This document shows positions 59,901-64,000 of a stretch of 64,000 nucleotides of DNA, in pieces. The position numbers and the translations under genes were made by a program. Under the pieces are notes generated by a model, which searched no databases, was not told the origin of the DNA, and was given only the letters and a program-made list of their open reading frames with translations. Every line of letters starts with the position of its first letter. The first letter of the stretch is position 1. The stretch lies in NCBI GenBank assembly GCA_965153455.1, contig OZ234498.1:10974001-11038000 (forward strand). The letters run 5' to 3'. The DNA is from Sphagnum compactum (Eukaryota > Bryophyta > Sphagnopsida > Sphagnales).

Positions 59901-61117
59901 AGCCCTTTTGTTACTGCTTGCAATACAAGACACGTTGCTGCCCTTATGGGGGTGTGTGGTGATGGTGCCAGATTCTGGCCTTTACCAGCCCATTACTGAT
60001 CGCCTGCCTATGATCGAACATTTATTTATATTTTCATCATATGTGCTTGATTTCGAGTGATTCAAAATGTTACGGGAGCACGACCTCAAGCTCTAGAAAT
60101 CATCTTTGAAGTTCAAAGGAAAAAGGAGTAATGAAAAAAATAACAAGAAGAAAAATAAGCTTTCCAACTTACAAAATGTGAGTGTGTGCTTTTCTTTTTT
60201 CCTTCTCTTTGGATTCCTCTTACTTTCCAACCTTATAACTTTCTTGTTTTTTATTCATTTCAAACGATTTAAAGTGCTATAGGAGCACCACCTGAAATTC
60301 TACAACTCATCTCAGAACTCTACTAGCTACAGAACAACATACAAGGAACTTTCTTGGTGTTCAGGAACCAGCCTTTGTAGTGTTCAGTGATTTATTTTTT
60401 TAGTTTGTGATCCCTTTATTTTGGGGGATCGTAACTTTCTCATTTCTAGTCTGTTTTGACAATTGTTAGTGTGTCAATTCGACAATTGTTAGTGTGTCAG
60501 ATGCGTCAAGAGGAGGGGTTCAAGTTTTGTTTGGACTTTTGGTCACCGGCCAGTCTACCCTAGGGTTTGGTAGGTTTGCAAGAATTTTAGAGAATGAATG
60601 AAAATGCTAGAATGGCACCATTCTTTTTTAATGTTTTGCAGAATAGGGTTGTGTGTAAGCTGCAAGATGTTTTTTTTTCAGACCAATGGGGTTGCTGGAT
60701 TTGGTGTTCTGAATTTGTTAGCTTTGATTTGCTTTCTCAGAGATGCAGCATTGTATGATTGGTACCTAAAGACTTTCTATTATTGTTTTTTGTTGTTTTG
60801 TGTGATTTGTTGTAGCTGACCACATCACAAGAGTTGTGATCTTGTGGGCTCCATCATCAGCACACCTTCTTAATTCATATGTGGGGGTTTTGCTTGACCA
60901 GAGTCTCAACTGTTCCTCCCTTCCCGCTCTTTCTTGCATTAGAAATACAATACTGAAGTCTGTATTCAGGGAGAAGAGAAGGGATCGAGAATACCGCAAT
61001 TGGGAAGTTGACATTCATTCGGAAGGTGGCACAGATACACACAAAGAGAGAGACAGAGAGACAGAGACAGAGATTAGGAGGGAGCATTAAAGGGGAGACC
61101 CAACAAGGGACTTAAAC
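56949..61117. other. Intergenic DNA between GAE and the OPR-like gene
   Basis: The first few hundred bases presumably hold the GAE 3' UTR. No gene is recognised. A 130-bp tandem duplication at 58205-58475 is listed separately. Other small repeats are ACCT-type at 58982-58999, GATGAT at 59550-59563, GATG at 59676-59692, a CTCTAGTAAGGG series at 59240-59285, and a doubled GACAATTGTTAGTGTGTCA at 60457-60500. Near the right end (61030-61090) a GA-rich tract probably lies in the OPR-like 5' UTR. Confidence 0.5.
58205..58475. repeat. 130-bp tandem duplication
   Basis: GCAACTCATATCAATCATATG at 58264 recurs as GCAACTCATATGAATCATATG at 58394. Flanking words (CAGCAGCTGC/CAGTGGCTGC, CTCATAGCATGATGG/CTCATAGCATAATGG, CTGGCAAGTTCAAA) also recur with the same offset. 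The copies are moderately diverged. Confidence 0.8.

Positions 61118-64000
<2,883 letters not shown>

Overview
The window looks like nuclear DNA of a land plant. It carries split genes with GT-AG introns for a thylakoid protein (RIQ/DUF1118), a Golgi pectin-precursor enzyme (UDP-glucuronate 4-epimerase), a plastid-type low-molecular-weight tyrosine phosphatase and a 12-oxophytodienoate reductase relative. These genes are islands in very AT-rich DNA full of Ty3/gypsy LTR retrotransposons, a CACTA-type end, a MITE and minisatellites. I cannot fix the lineage from the sequence. I see no rRNA, tRNA, CRISPR or bacterial-type operon.

Layout. 1-3.2 kb: AT-rich DNA with decayed coding-like pieces. 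3.2-9.2 kb: an old, broken chromodomain Ty3/gypsy element (E1). 9.2-12 kb: flanking DNA. 12-13.4 kb: RIQ gene on the minus strand, with a ~148-bp tandem repeat on its 5' side. 14.8-15.8 kb: a GC-rich insert and a 645-bp MITE. 16.1-23.4 kb: a complete, very young chromovirus (E2) of the same family as E1, with LTRs that look identical, a 5-bp target duplication and one internal nonsense codon in integrase. 23.4-29.4 kb: AT-rich DNA with no gene. 29.4-30.4 kb: a CACTA-like terminus and a degenerate minisatellite. 30.7-39.8 kb: a rearranged cluster of a second gypsy lineage (E3). E3 consists of a pol fragment, three copies of a region with an antisense ORF, three ~520-bp LTR copies and a gag fragment. 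39.8-44 kb: AT-rich. 44.1-46.3 kb: LMW-PTP gene. 46.3-52 kb: AT-rich. 52-57 kb: GAE promoter region and gene. 57-61 kb: intergenic with small tandem duplications. 61.1-64 kb: OPR-like gene, running off the right edge.

The host genes do not form a pathway. RIQ acts in grana organisation, GAE in cell-wall sugar supply, the phosphatase in signalling, and OPR-type enzymes reduce unsaturated ketones. The most unusual items are three. The OPR-like gene has an intact reading frame but has lost the family's proton-donor Tyr and a loop of about 40 residues. The E3 cluster carries a recurrent antisense ORF. The young E2 element has its only visible lesion at the integrase active site.

Exon coordinates were worked out by eye from splice sites, reading phase and protein family knowledge. 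No alignment or database search was run.
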